DNA of 64,000 bases from Owenia fusiformis (lineage: Eukaryota > Annelida > Polychaeta > Sabellida > Oweniidae): positions 19,327,754 through 19,391,753 of the forward strand of contig CAIIXF020000011.1 in assembly GCA_903813345.2 (NCBI GenBank), given 5' to 3'. A program made the translations under genes and the position numbers. The first letter of the stretch is position 1, and each line of letters begins with the position of its first letter. Under the pieces are notes generated by a model. The model worked only from the letters and a program-made list of their open reading frames with translations. It was not told where the DNA came from and searched no databases. Shown in pieces: positions 29,301-42,800 of this stretch.

Positions 29301-30489
29301 CTTGAAAATCTCTTTTTGTTCGAAACTCCTTTGTCCCTAGGCATCAGCATATAAAATTTGAACCAAATGCGTCAACTTGTATTTGAGTTATCAACGATTA
29401 CATTTTTTACGAAAAATGGTGGCCATTATGAATTGAGCGGCCATATTGAAATTTCCTTCTCGAGCAGAGGTCCTACACTCATAAGCCATAAGCCTATAAA
29501 ATTTGAACCAAATCCGTCGACCGGTATTGGAGTTATCGCCCGGACACACGGACGAACGAACGGACGGCTTCTCTATATCCCCCTCGGAACTTCATTCAGT
29601 GGGATAATAAATGGGAATGTTGAAGCGTAGCCAGAATGAGGCAGACAAGGCTTTTCAACAGACTTGGAAATATTTTTCGCCTCGTCACTTTTTTCTTCCT
29701 GGCTATGTATACTGATAGCAGAATATAATAACCAAATAACCTGAACTGAAAACTGCGAACTGTACTGAAAACTTTGAAAATGTGTGACCCCTAACCAGAA
29801 TAATCCAACAGAAATGACAGATGATAAAATGTTTAGCCTCTTATGTTTCAGCTTATGTTTTGATTAGACACACTACATCGTCTTTTGCATAGACCCAGGA
29901 GCATGTATAAAAATTGAGTCAAGTTCTCTCTTTTCATACAGATCCATACAGAACTCGACTCGATTTTTTCAAAATATAAAATGTGGCTGAAACTCACAAG
30001 CATCTTCCTAAGCAGGTGTCCAAAAATCCGTACCTCCTTCTTCCCCCCTGCTATAACCAATTTGGAAGCGCCCGATTTAACCGAATCACATGATCTACCT
30101 ATGCGCAATGACTTATACATGATTTCTGTTGCAGTGTTGCGACAGCCAATCAGATTGCGAGTTCTTTATCGGGGAAATGCGAACTGCTCATCGCAGGGGG
30201 CAAAAAGAAAGAATAAATTCTGGATTTTGAAGCCCTGAGATCGGAGGATGCTCACAAGAGGCCACAGATTTATCATACATGAATTATACATTGTAGTTTT
30301 AATCTATTAATCATCATTCTGGTGTAGCTTACTTGATTGTAAATTTTTCAACAATGCTTCAGTTGTCTGATGCTTTGGAGCAGGTTTTTTAGTCGTGCCC
30401 TTTTCAGTTTTTTCTACTTGTTTGATCGCTCTATTCTCGATGTTCCAATTTCGAAATGGTCTTGCTACATATCTCAAAGTATTACCCAT
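23348..30489 (-). CDS. NDUFAF4: NADH:ubiquinone oxidoreductase complex I assembly factor 4
   Basis: Mitochondrial factor that works with NDUFAF3 in assembling the Q-module arm of respiratory complex I. Three exons, 30489-30333, 24270-24173 and 23689-23348, join in phases 1 and 0 to give 198 residues; the human protein has 175. The start reads MGNTLRYVARPFRNWNIENRA. Gly2 is a possible myristoylation site, and FRNWNIENRA matches the conserved FNLENRA of the family. Exon 2 has SPEFLEEQMRQDSDLLERLKQV. Exon 3 has LPENRTFVDDPEFGYLEPAI and PKGKTTIQKALVFISQHQ, as in the human PKGKISIVEALTLLNNHK, and ends in a helical region with LKYFQTYHLFTPP. Donors and acceptors are all GT-AG. Intron 1 (24271-30332) holds a LINE and other repeats. 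The start codon faces that of MRPS9 across 311 bp. Confidence 0.93.
24300..28860 (+). mobile_element. Non-LTR retrotransposon (LINE, CR1/Jockey-like), 5'-truncated and interrupted
   Basis: The copy begins inside the end of an AP endonuclease domain (GGSDHSSV at about 24330), continues through a linker (24563-25075), is split by an insertion (about 25077-26740) and resumes with KMLKLVADSLDAELHKLF. Reverse transcriptase motifs follow: NYRPVCLLSN, FLDIEGAFDGV, GVPQGSILGPLFFLLYINDL and the catalytic YADD (about 27450). A C-terminal CNCGFRSQSTMHLLLHCPLF zinc-like motif ends near 28480 and the stop is at 28687-28689. The 3' end, AATAAAAAAAC, is near 28850. There are two frameshifts (after AVSDF near 24463, and near 26945). 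It lies antisense in NDUFAF4 intron 1, its left edge about 30 bp from exon 2. Clade placement is uncertain. Confidence 0.85.
25077..26740 (+). mobile_element. Insertion in the LINE with about 162-bp tandem units and a GGAC-rich tail
   Basis: Bounded by LINE coding sequence on both sides (GGDDNITN then KMLKLV). The left end has ATGTCCCCACCTATGGG and the right end the inverse form ACTATGTGGTGGGGACAT, so short terminal inverted repeats are likely. The inside has six near-identical units of about 162 bp, each with AAAATCCAAAATGGCTGCC and CATCCCTGAAAATTTGAA, then diverged units, then a (GGAC)n stretch near 26648-26692. Because 162 is a multiple of three, chance open frames run through it. Confidence 0.75.
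29100..29612 (+). repeat. Repeat with three about 150-bp units and GGAC tail, TGGGATAATAA end
   Basis: Each unit holds AAAATGGCTGCCATTTTGAAATT, GCGGCCATCTTGAAA and CCGTCRACYGGTATTTGAGTTATC. The tail is ACGGACGAACGAACGGACGG, then CTCTATATCCCC and CAGTGGGATAATAA. The tail and units recur, inverted, at 36680-36990 and 39101-39770 and resemble the LINE insertion at 25077-26740, so these are one widely spread design. Confidence 0.7.
30001..30250. mobile_element. hAT-like MITE, copy 1 (250 bp)
   Basis: Termini CATCTTCC and GGAGGATG are inverted repeats, and CTCACAAG is repeated exactly on both sides (29993-30000 and 30251-30258), an 8-bp target duplication as made by hAT transposases. A related copy lies inverted at 47675-47909. 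It sits in NDUFAF4 intron 1, 83 bp from the exon 1 donor, close to the shared promoter. Confidence 0.85.
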
Positions 30490-30800
30490 GGTGGGACACT
30501 ACCGCCTGTCCAAATTATCCGTACTTTTGTAAGATATTTCAGTTCAACCTTGAATTTTTTCCGAAAGTTACAAAACGAAATCTAAAATTTGAACTTTGAA
30601 AAGAACGAAACTTTCTTCAACAAAACAAACTTATCAAAATAAATTTATCACAATACATTTGTATATATATTTCTAATACCAATGTTTTAAATATTATTAT
30701 ATTTTTTGTAAGCGACTCAATATTTAGACTAAAGACAATAATAATATTGATTTCGTTTTGGGAATAAAGTTTGAAAGTTTGAGATCTAGTAGAATCAAAG
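30490..30800. promoter_or_regulatory. Bidirectional promoter between NDUFAF4 and MRPS9
   Basis: Start codons of NDUFAF4 (30489, minus) and MRPS9 (30801, plus) are 311 bp apart, head to head, with no other gene between. Both proteins serve mitochondrial respiration, so joint control is plausible. No TATA box at a sensible place is obvious and the interval is AT-rich. The transcription start sites cannot be placed from sequence. Confidence 0.6.
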
Positions 30801-33800
30801 ATGGCTGCGCCCATGCAAAAGCTTTCCAGTACTCTTTTTTCTCCTTTTGTACGTTACATACGAATACACGAAGGTGATGCGAGGTGTAAAATATCCCTCA
30901 AGGTATGTTCTTTATTTATATCAGCATAGAGCGTGAAAAACTGTCGAAGTTCATCATTTTTGATACAAGATCTATTAAATTTATGTGTTTTTGAAACCGA
31001 CCACCATTCAATTAGGCCTACTATGAGGTTCTACATGATCTAAAGTGCGAAAACCACTGGTCGCTATAAGAGGAGGGAAAACTTCAGAGCTTTAGCGATG
31101 ACAGACAAATTACATATCTTGCGTAATGTAGAGACCCACTCTGCATTTCCCCGAGATAAGTATTCTACCAGCATTGACTTGGACTAGTATTCTATACAGT
31201 GTGGACAAAAATAAAACTCAACGCTCACAAGTTGTCACAATGAGCTTATTTCCAAGTTTCGTGTCTCAAACTCTCCCAAGCGGTAGAAAAATAATTCCCG
31301 TTCACTAAAGTAGCACAATAAATCAATCCAAAGCTTCATACCTGCAAATAATGGATAAATCCCTACCAAATCGAATGAATGTTTTCATGAATCGCCATGT
31401 TTGTTATCAAAGGACGGTTGACTCCCAGAATGCAACATCAGTTAGGGGCGGGGTCAAAATATCAATGTTCATATGGAGACGAAAGTAATTTCGTTTGGAC
31501 AACAACCCCCCCACCCCCCTCTAGACGAAAGCTTAGGTCACTTAAAAAAACATTGATTAATAATCGTATCCTATTTGCCGGGTTATTATTACGGTGAATT
31601 AACACACGTTCGCAATTTAACTGCATTGAACTCTTCAAAAGGAGGAGGGAAAAGTACGGAATTTATTTGAAAAATGATCGAATTATCGTCTTTATCTACC
31701 GATATTTTGGACCTATCACAAAAAAGCTCACGAACTATTGAAAACAAGCCTTTTTATCAGAACATAGCGCCAGAAAAAGTGGGTAAGTCCAATTATTTTT
31801 TGTATATCAGATCCGAATTATCGATGTTTTTTTGGTCAACGAAAGTGCCCAAAAACCCCCTCCACCCCTCGCGAAAGTACTTTCGTCTCCATATGAACAT
31901 CGATATTTTGACCCTGCCCCTTAACCGTATTTACTCATGACAGGTTTCAAAATGGCGGAACAGCATTTTGAAAGCTGGCACGTGTCATGTTGCATTCTGG
32001 GAGCCAATCCTCCGTTCCGGCGCAATCGGGCAACAAAATCACCTCAACATTTGAAGAGTCGGCATAACATGTGAATATCCAATTCAACTTTTAAAGTTCT
32101 TATTTGACATTAGGGACACAAATTCCACTATATTTGGACTTACTAAGATGGAGAAAATAGAGCACTGAATACACTGAGGTAAGAATTTATTACATGTGCG
32201 ACAGCATGTAATTTTCATAGTTTTTGCAATTCTTTATGATCCCCACTGTAGTAACACCTTCGTTTGCGCAAATTCCAACAAGTTAGTTTTTGAGAACAAC
32301 ATGTCGTTGTGGTGTTTAAATGAACCTAAGCATATTCCTTACATCTTTCTTTATCTAATGTGAAATACTGAGCACATACTTTTAGCTATTTTTCAGTCAC
32401 ATTTTCAGAGGGCTGAAAAGGTTATTTTATCATGTTTATGGTCATTCTGACCATTTTCATTGTGTTCCCAGTCATGTATTTCTGATATGTGGAACTAGTT
32501 AAACTGACTGGAAGTCCAAACAGAACTCTGTTATCTTGGTTCAAAAATTTTTCAAAATCCAGCATGGTTTTGACATTTTTTTGTTTTGTCATTTCCTGTT
32601 AACTTCCATAGCACCTTAACACACCAGCAATTAACATGACAATATTCGAAGCGTTATTAGAACATTTTGAATCCGCCATTTGTTTTTCGATTTGGGCCAA
32701 TCAGGAGGGTGGGTCATCTCAATACAAATTTACATTACAGACTTACGTCATCTTTGAACTCTGGGGTTTCTCCACCTCTTGGTCGCCACCTTGTTATAAA
32801 GACTTCACAAAATGGATGAACTTTCATTGGAAGAAATTTTTATTTTGATCATTTTCATTAGAAGGAGGTCTATTTGTATCCAAATATTTTACCTGTAGGT
32901 AAGGTGATGGTGGAACGAAAACATTTCACCTCCTACCAAACAACATTTTTGAAAAAATGCTATACCTGCCCATGTTATTTTCTGGTACAAAATAAAGTGG
33001 ATGTGTATTTCCTTGCTTGATCCTGTCTTACTAGGGTTAAGAGGTTGCACTGGAAAATAATATGCTTTAAGGTTTGAGAGCTGCCACAAGCACAGTTAGG
33101 GCTGTGGACGGAGTTAAAATTATGGGCATAAAATTGAGCTTCAAAAAATAAGTCAGGTCCTTACTTTGAAATGAGGAAAAAATAAAACATATGTACTATG
33201 TACCTGGTCTAACTGTTCTCATAAACGCCCTGTATATGTTACATATGTAAGTTTATATATAGAATTCGCCTTCTATAAACTGTAATCAAAGTCAATGCTT
33301 CAGCTGGGTTATATTCGAGATTAATAACCCAGTTAATATGTGTAATGTGTGACATCATAACGGTGGGTCGTAGTAATGGCGGACCATGATGAATATTCGA
33401 AACAATTTGGTGAGTTTTCATGTTCGAATCGTAATATAGACCACAGAGCAGGGTTACTAGTTTCGAATAACACGCCGCTGGTCTCGGCACAAAAGCTTTC
33501 GAACCCCTCACTCCCTTCGGTCGTTCGGGGTACAGAAAACGTTTGTGCCGAGACCAGCTGGGTGTTATTCGAAACTAGAAACCCTGCTCTTTGGTCTATA
33601 TTTCTTAAATATATGATATATGAAAATTCAGGTGAAAGATAAATTATGATTTAAATTTACAACTTTATTTAGAATGCTATACGTCACCTGGCCAGTGACT
33701 CAAGCTCTGAGGGAGGCAAAGAGACCAGCCCAATATCGAGTAGGAAAGCAGAGAAGATCAGTAAAGCAATGAAAGCATACCTAGAGAGAGCACAAAAACA

Positions 33801-36800
33801 TGGCAAGTATCTGGTATCACTTGATCCCTCTTCACTAGTATTAGTCAGAGATGGAGAATGTCAAATACATACTTTTCTGATGTCATATTATGACACATAT
33901 CAGTCTAATCAGTTATCACATATTGGTGAATTCATAAAATAATATATATTGTTAGTACCTCAGTTGAAATACTCGATTTTGATTGGTCAACGAGCGGTGA
34001 ATAATTTTAACTGTACACCGCGCAATGCATTGCCGGTGAATAATATTCCCAGCATTCCACTAAAATGACGTCATTATCAGACGATAAAATGGCCGCCGCT
34101 AGCACTAGCCGTTTCAAAAATGTTGAAGATGAGGATAATTATTAGTCTCTTAGAGAGTAAAGACAGTCAAAATACGAAGAAAAATCTAAAACTTTGTACA
34201 AAGCTTCTAGTGGACTTCGCCCAGGAGAGTAATTTGACTCCATTGAGTGAACTTACTGCCGATATACTGAAATACAACATGAACGTCTCGAGGGTCTGGA
34301 TCCAACTTCAAGTCAACTTCAAGGGTCAGAAAAATCTAAGATATTCTTCGGACTAACAAAACAATTATAGACCTCTCCATTCGGTTTACTGTCAAAATTA
34401 TATCCCTCGACTGTAAACCTCGACCTACGGTCTCGGTTTACTGTCTCGGGATATAATTTTGACATTAAACCTCTGGAGAGGTCAATAATTGTATACAGTA
34501 TGTATCAAGAGAATTTTAATTTTTTTTTCAAAAAATGTAAATATTGTCCCACCAGATGATAATTTTCTTCATCTCTATTCAAATTTTTATTTGTAAATGC
34601 ATTGTGATTTCAGATGAATTCATGAAAAGTCAGGTTGCCGAGTTTGAGATTGGTAAGCGCCATCTAGCGAACATAATGGGTGCAGATCCCGACCATTTTA
34701 CACAAGATGAAATTGATGTGAGTTTTTTCTTTTTTAACCTTTGTAATATTTAATATGTTCCTGTCAAATATGTTTTGTTTTAACAAGTTTGATGAATTTC
34801 TAGAGACTAGTATTCTAGCCTTTCCAGAGACTAATATGAAAGCTTTCTAGAGACTAGTAATAAAGTATTTCTATAGACTAGTATTACAGCCTTAAATGAG
34901 ACTAGAGTATGACATAATAGGCTTCTAGACACTGTTACTCAAAAACATACGATATCACAGATTTTGAATCTAATATTTAACAATTTTGAGTGAATACTCA
35001 TACATGACTATGACTAATTTCTGTTTCAGACAGCCATAGAATACCTTCTACCATCTGGACTTTCCAAGCAATCCCGCCCATCCTTGAAAGTAGGGTATTT
35101 TGTTTATCTGTCATTGTTAAAACTGAAAAAAGATGCACATAATGCACAGGACTGTAGCCAGGCGGGGGTTGGGGGCTAGAGCAAAACCCCTCTTAATCAG
35201 AAATTCTTTAAAAATCATTTTTCACTATTCTGAGCACTTTTTGGCCAAAGTTGTCTTATGTGAGCCCCCCTGGAATTTTTTGAAAAGTGAACCCCCCTTG
35301 GCAAAAGCTGGCTACTGGCCTGATTCACATACATAAACTGAAACATACCAACATATGGTAAAACCTGTGTAAGTGGAACACATTTGGTATTAAAAAATAT
35401 TGTTCCATTTTGGAGGTGCTCTACATACAGATTTTCATTTTACATTTTTTGAGAAACAGTCTTTGAAGTTCCACTAGGGAGGTGTTCCATTTACAGAGCT
35501 GTACTACCTTACAAGTTATACTGTACCAACTCCTGATTTTAATACGAAAAACTGTTTTTGGAGAACCTCCCCAGTAATTTGAAAGGAGCACTATATCCTA
35601 CCTGCTGTGGAAACATGACACAGCAACTGGATATGGGTCTAATAATCATGATATGATAACTGACTTTTGGTACCAAGGGGAGATATCATTATCATCCCGA
35701 AGAATAAATGACATATCCAAACCTGACTAATGTAGGGTTTTTATCCCATGATATCAGGATATTACACAGAGAAAAATATAGAATGTCAAAAATTAAAATT
35801 TTACAGTTTTGAGAAAATGTCAAAAATAAGGATATCTTATAATTTATAAGTGATACAATTCTTATCCAAGAATAAAGTGCATGAATGAGGATTTGGGAAA
35901 ATGCAGATATCAATATCCACAAGTGGATAAAAATCAAATCATGAGTAACTAATAGGAAGTTCTTTTTATTATTCCATATACATGTATACATTTTAATAGT
36001 TAAATTGCTCGTAGTGTTCTTAACCTTAAATTAAAATGACTGATTGGCCATGGTTACTGTCAGCCTTGTTTTGAGTCTAGTAGAAAAATCTTTTCACCAT
36101 TGGATACAGCACCATATCTCATGGTTTTAAAGTCGTATTCAACGGTTAAGTGAAAATTTTACAAAAATATGATTTTTTTATTGGTTCCAAACATACCTTT
36201 TTATTTTGCCCTAATATGATCACAGTAACTATGGGATAAAACATGTTATTCAGTACATCATGTAAAATAATTGAATTCAAACGTTGATTCCTGTGTTTTG
36301 TTCCAGCACCCTGAGGAGGTATTCCCAACAAAAAAAGCTGCCCAGTTTGATGTGACAGGTCGCCCATACCACCCTTTCTTTTACACAGGGAGACCTAACT
36401 TTTACCAGATTTTACATGTAAGTGAAATACATGTAAGCATAAACCCATTCCTCAATCACATACAATTTGATCTTTTAGTCAGATCATAGATAACCTAGCC
36501 TTGCCCAAGTCGGTATTTTTTTCTTATCTGATCTTGAATTATTACCATAAGAGAAATCAAGATAGTAAAAGAGACCGACCTGGGCAAGGCTATAGATAGG
36601 CCTGAAATGCATAATTTAAGTGAAAAACTGTATAAACCAATTGGATTCAACAAATACAATCTGCAATTACCTCTCTGGTTTATTATCCCACTGAATGTAG
36701 TTTGTGAGGGATATAGAGAAGCCATCTGTCCATTTGTCTGTCCTTTCAGCCATTTGTCTGTCTGTATGATGACTTATGTACCAGTTGACAGATTTTGTCA

Positions 36801-39800
36801 ATTGGACCTCTTGTTCAAGAAAATTTTTTCAAGATGGCATCTGAACTCAAAATGGGAGCCATTTGTCGCAGTTTTTGAAAACTTTGATACAAGATATTGG
36901 ATTTGATGTTCATTTTGTAGGTGTTCACAAATAGGACCTATTTTCAAGAAGCAAATTCCAATATAGCTGCTCAATTCAATTTTTTTAGAACTTGAATACC
37001 TATTTTCAGAAAAATTTCAGGAGTTGCTAATTTTCGAGTTCACATCATAAGTTGATTTAATTTATTACTAAGCTTATCTTTATTATATTGAAAGCATAAC
37101 ATTTTAAAGACTTACTCATGTCAAATATTAACTTTCATTTTTAGAAGTGTGCCAGTTTTATTAAAATGAAAGAAGTCAAAGCAATTGAAAAATACTTGCA
37201 GTAATTTGATATTTATTTACACTTGCTTAACAAGTTTAAGAGCTAAACAATATATGTTGAATATTATGATATGCTTTATCTTGAGACATATGCTCAAAGG
37301 TTATATCGTTCACAATCACATCCGTGGTGTTTTGATCACAAAATACACCACACGAATGTTGTTTTGATTTTTAAGAAATGGTAAATTTAATTCACTTCTT
37401 GGTGTTTTGATTTCAAAAGACATTATTCAAAGGTTAGATTGTTTTTTAAGAAATAGTGAATTCAATTCATATCTGTGGTGTTTTGATTACAAAAAACACT
37501 ACTTGAAAGTTAAATTGATTTTTAAGAATATCTTTATTTAATTTACATCCGTGGTGTTTTGATCTAGTAACATGTCATAGTATTGCTTATTAATTGTGAT
37601 AAAAATTTATTATTAAGAATGTTAATTCAAATTGGCGATAACAATTTTGGAGTTTGAATTGTACAGATCATGTCATTCTCAGCTGAGCAAAAATTAGGCC
37701 TAGATATGACAGTTTTGGTATGAGACAGTATCACAGATCTTCTTTCTCAACAAAATCATTGGTTTAACAAGATAACACTGTACTTTTAATTTGGCAGTGT
37801 TTTAATTTGGCGAATCTGCCAAATTGTTGAAGTCTGCCAAATTAAGTCGCCCCCAAATTCCCTGGTAGTTTTAGCACTAGATTAGTACCATTAGTACAAT
37901 GTAGTGTCGCAAGTCAGCCACTAAATGCTCAAAAAAGCAAATCCTCCAAAGTAGTTAGCGCCAAATAAGTTGAAGTACAGAGGCTAGTTACTTGTACATG
38001 TATAATTGTGAAGATTTTTTGAATCAAATCTTTAAATGAGCTTTGGATATTACTTAAACATTGAATTGATTTAACTTTTTACCTGTGTATCATCTATTTA
38101 AAGAACTATATGCCTCATTTGACAGTTCAAAATAACTTACTGGTGAGGGTTTATTTGATAGACATACAAAATATTTCCCTGCCTACTTGAAACACAATTT
38201 GCCATCGTGAAGTAACTATAATTTTCTCCAAAAAGGTGGATACTCTATATAACTTGGCCTGGTCGTGCCATTATGTTATTTGCCCTGTGACACTTTCACG
38301 TAAAAAGTCATAAAACTTTTAATTTAAAAGACTTTTCTCAGAACTTATTGATTGACCTGGTAGTTACAACTAAAAATAGTTTTAAGAAAAATCTAAAACA
38401 TTTCTTAATGCTATCCATAGGAAAACCACATGAACATTTCTTTTTAGAATATATGCTTTATGTTTTTATCAATCAAAATATACATGGTGCAATGATATAA
38501 GAATTGTTTACTCAAGGTCTAATGATCATATATATACAGTAAAACCTATATATAGTGAACACCTATTGAGCTACATAAAATGGTTCACTGTAAGTAGTTG
38601 TTCACTACAGACAGGTTTTCTTATACAGGAGTCAATGTAAAAATTGTCTTGAAGAGGTGTTCACTTAACATGGGTATTCACGAGCAAAAGATGTGTTCAC
38701 TAAGACAGGTTTTATTGTATTTCCAATACCACTTTTGAGAGTAAGCCGCTTCATGTTCACTTTCCCAATTCAAAGCAACTTTATTAACAATATAATATTG
38801 GAACATGTTGTCTACAAAGTTACACCATCTGATTATTAAAATAATATTTCAGGAAGCTGCTTTGAAGAATGACAACCTTGTTGCCGAGGAGACAAGACTG
38901 AGGCTCAATAAACAGTACACGTTACCAACTGAAAAATTGTAAGTTGACACTGATGTATTTGCAAAACAAGTTATAAAAAAATTGCGAGATTGGGGCACAT
39001 ATTGGAAAAAAAAATTCTTGGATTTTCAGTTTGCTACATTGTTCAGTTGTTTGAGAACAAAACCTGACATTTTGCTCTCCCTAACACAAGTAGTGTCTGC
39101 CCTTATTATCCCATCGAACGAAGTTCGTAGGGAAATAGGGAACGCCTCCGTCCGGAAGAAGGAAGAAGAAAACAACAGCAACTACAAATAAATTTTCAAG
39201 CTGGACTGAACGAAGATGACATGAACAGCATATATACAAGAGGTCCGTCTGTCCGTCCATCCTTCTGGGCAATAACTCAAATACCGTTAGCCCTATTTTG
39301 TTCATCCTTTGTACACATATACCCTATAGGGGTAGAAGTTCTGCTTTGAAGCCGATTTCCAAAATGGCCACTCATTTAAAAATGGTGGCCATTTTAGTGC
39401 CGATTTTACAGTAATTTAGGTACAAAATATGTAACACTGTAATAGCAATAGTATTTTAAATGTAAAAAAATTATATAGGACATTAATAAAGCTAGAAATG
39501 TAGATATTAAAGAAGCACATGGCAGCCATCTTGAAAAATGGTGGCCTTTACTCGCTATTTTACGACTTTTGCTGTAACTTGAAAAGTAGTGGAGCGATTT
39601 TGTTCATATTTTGTATGTGAATACTTAAGCATGGCACATCTGCACACTTGGAAGAATTTTCAAAATGGCTACCATATAAACGTATTTTACTATAACTCGA
39701 AAAGTAGTGGAGCGATTTTGTTCATATTTGGTATATGAATACTATTTTTTTAATCAATAGGTTTGTTTCATAAATACAAACAAATACACAATGAAAAGAC

Positions 39801-42800
39801 AGGCTTGGGGCAAATCGCCTTCCGGCATTTCAATGTCCCCATATAAAAAATTTACAATAAATACTATAAGCATGGCACACTGTCTAATGACACTTTTGGT
39901 AGAAGGAGGCCAATTTGAAAAATGGCTCCCATTTTTGCTCTATGCTTCCAGCCATGGCTGTTCGATGGGATTTGCTACGCTTTGGCATTGCTGTTGTCTA
40001 GTTTTGTAATTTACAACAATTGACTTCAAATTACATGAATTCTAAAATTTATTTTTATAGTCTAACTACTGTTAAGTCGAACATTGATATATGATGACAG
40101 AATCATTTCATTAATAACACAATCCATGATTCATCATTTTTGCAACTAAAACAAAAGTGTTGAAATGTAAGAATGACTTCATACCTTCTGATAGTTGTTG
40201 CTGATGCATACAATAACAAAATTTAATCACTTCAGATTTTGAGCAGATATGTCATTGACGTCTTCAAGTTTTGGTTAAATCACCTTGTAACGATCTCTTC
40301 TTTTCATGTCAGCACCAAAAAGCACCATTGTTATAGCCATCAGTTTTGTGATCAGAGTTCAATTGGACCAGAGTTCAGATCTTAAATCAGAGGCTTTTGT
40401 GATAATGATTTTTTGTAATAATGATTTTTTGTGATAATGAAATTTGTGATAATGAAATAAGATTATTGTACTGTTTATGGTATAGTGCAGTCAGAATGAG
40501 CTGAAATGCGTGCGTTCAGAGGGATTTTACGGGACATAATTTTTCATGTTGCTTGTATGATTTCACATATTTGTATGAATTATTAGATCCTAGTTTTTCA
40601 GCTTTTAGATTTTGTGCCCATTTCACCCCCCATGGGCTATAATTTGGACCCCTACTATAAAAATTAGGCAAGAACTCAAAAAATACTTAGTGGAATGTAT
40701 CTAAAATGCTATGGCATATTGGTATGGGCTAATTGAATTTATGATAAAAATTTCAAGTCACATGGTTAAGTGGTTGCCATGGAAATGGATAAAACATACC
40801 CTTCGGGTGTCAATTTTCAGGCCAATTTTTCAGGAATGATAGAGTCATTTTGTGCATATTTTGTCACCAGTGTGTTAGGAAGGGTTGAAGTGTAAATAGA
40901 AAACATCTATAATATGTTATCAACAATCTTATGTAAAGATCAGTCCACAGAATCTCAGATTTTGGCCTTATATGGGTCCATGATTTATACAGGGGCCTAT
41001 TTCACAGATTCGAACCCCCACATTGGATGGATGCTATAACTTTTGAAATAAGGGAGATACAGGTCTCATTTTTTCAGATCTTCATAAAAGGCTGGTTTTA
41101 AGTATTGTATTATACTTTGGGAGCTGGTATATGATTGGTTGCCATGGTAACCAGGGTTTTAGGGAAATTCTGACCCCCTCATTGGATGGATGCTATAACT
41201 TTTGAAATAAGGGTGATACATGTCTCATTTTTCAGATCTTAGACAATAATTGATTTTAAGTATTAAATCAGACTTTGAGAGCTGAATTTTGATTGGTTAC
41301 CATGGTAACTAGGGTTTTATTGAAATTCAGACCTCCACAATTGATAAATGGTATAACTTTTGAATTCAAGCAGATACAGATATCAGCTTTTCAGAACTTA
41401 AAAGATAATTAGACTTGTGTCTTGTGTCAGACTTTGGAGGTTACAATTTACTTGGTTGCCATGATAACCATGTTTCATTGTCATGGAAACTTCATTTTGG
41501 ATTTCAGATTTACCTTCATTTGAGAATGGTCAAGACACAACATAGAACGCAAAATTGCTCAAAATTATCATTTTACTCTTAATTTCAGCATTTGTACATG
41601 TATGTCTGACAGTATTGCCTCATTCCATTGTACTAGTTCTGGTCAATGGTCACAATGGTCTCTTAATTTAAAATATCAACAATTTCAACAAGGAAGGATT
41701 CTATTGACCATTGGGGTGTTAAGGATTCCTCGGGGAATTCATAATTCATTCATGCAGTGTTTGGTTTGGTAGAGCTGGGTTTAGGCTGGTGGGAATGTTT
41801 CCATACACAGGTTTGATAATTCACCCTCTCCAAATGTGAAAGAGTTGAAATGTCAACACCTTCATAAGTGAGGGCAGCACTGTTCTGTTTTTGAGAATAC
41901 TAGTATCTCATGTGAAACAGCTCATCTCGTAATCTATTAGTGGCAGTTATTTTTTGTAATTCAGCTGTACTTTTGCAGGTGAACAATTCAACTTTGGATT
42001 TTATGGTATCAGGAATTCCTATATTGTTTCCTATTGAAGGAAACAACAAGAATTGCTTGTCTTCAGTTTCAGTTGATTTATTTTACTTTTGATCAGATCC
42101 AGTAACAATAAAATCCAAAGTTGAATTGTTCACATGCAAAAGAACAGCAGAATTACAAGAATACATTTGTAACTGACATCAATAAATTACGATATGAGCT
42201 GTTTCACATAAGATATTCTCCAAAACAGTACTGCCCTCATCATTCAGATCCGTAATGCATTGAAGGCTAATATGGCTTCACACAGTACTTCGTTCTAAGT
42301 TTGCAGCTAAAGAGGTTTGGTTGAGCTTCTGACATCTAATGGGACAGAGTTCACATCAGTTGAGGTTCTTAAAGTTGTTTTCTTCATAATAGGAAACAAT
42401 ATAGAAATTTGAAGAGGATGAATGACAAATCCTAAATGTTGAAGTGAGCAATCATTCAATAGTTAGGTGGAAGATATTCTACATAGCAGCTAATGTAATG
42501 CAATGAATTACTTTGGAGTCAATGATGAACTCTTCACAAAAAACGTTCAACAAACCCACGTTTTAATAATTTGAGAATAATATATTAGGATCTCTGAATT
42601 CACCTCATTTCTAAAAGTATGTTAAAGTTTCATTATGATCACTTCCAGAATAAAATAGTTGTGTCCTTCTAAAAAAGCTCTCCATAGTGACTCTACTCCT
42701 TTTAAGATCTGATATGAGAATGCCCTCCAAATTATGACTTGAGGTATGGCAATGGTCCGATTTTTCCACTTACTGGTATGAGAATGGTATTCGAAAATAT

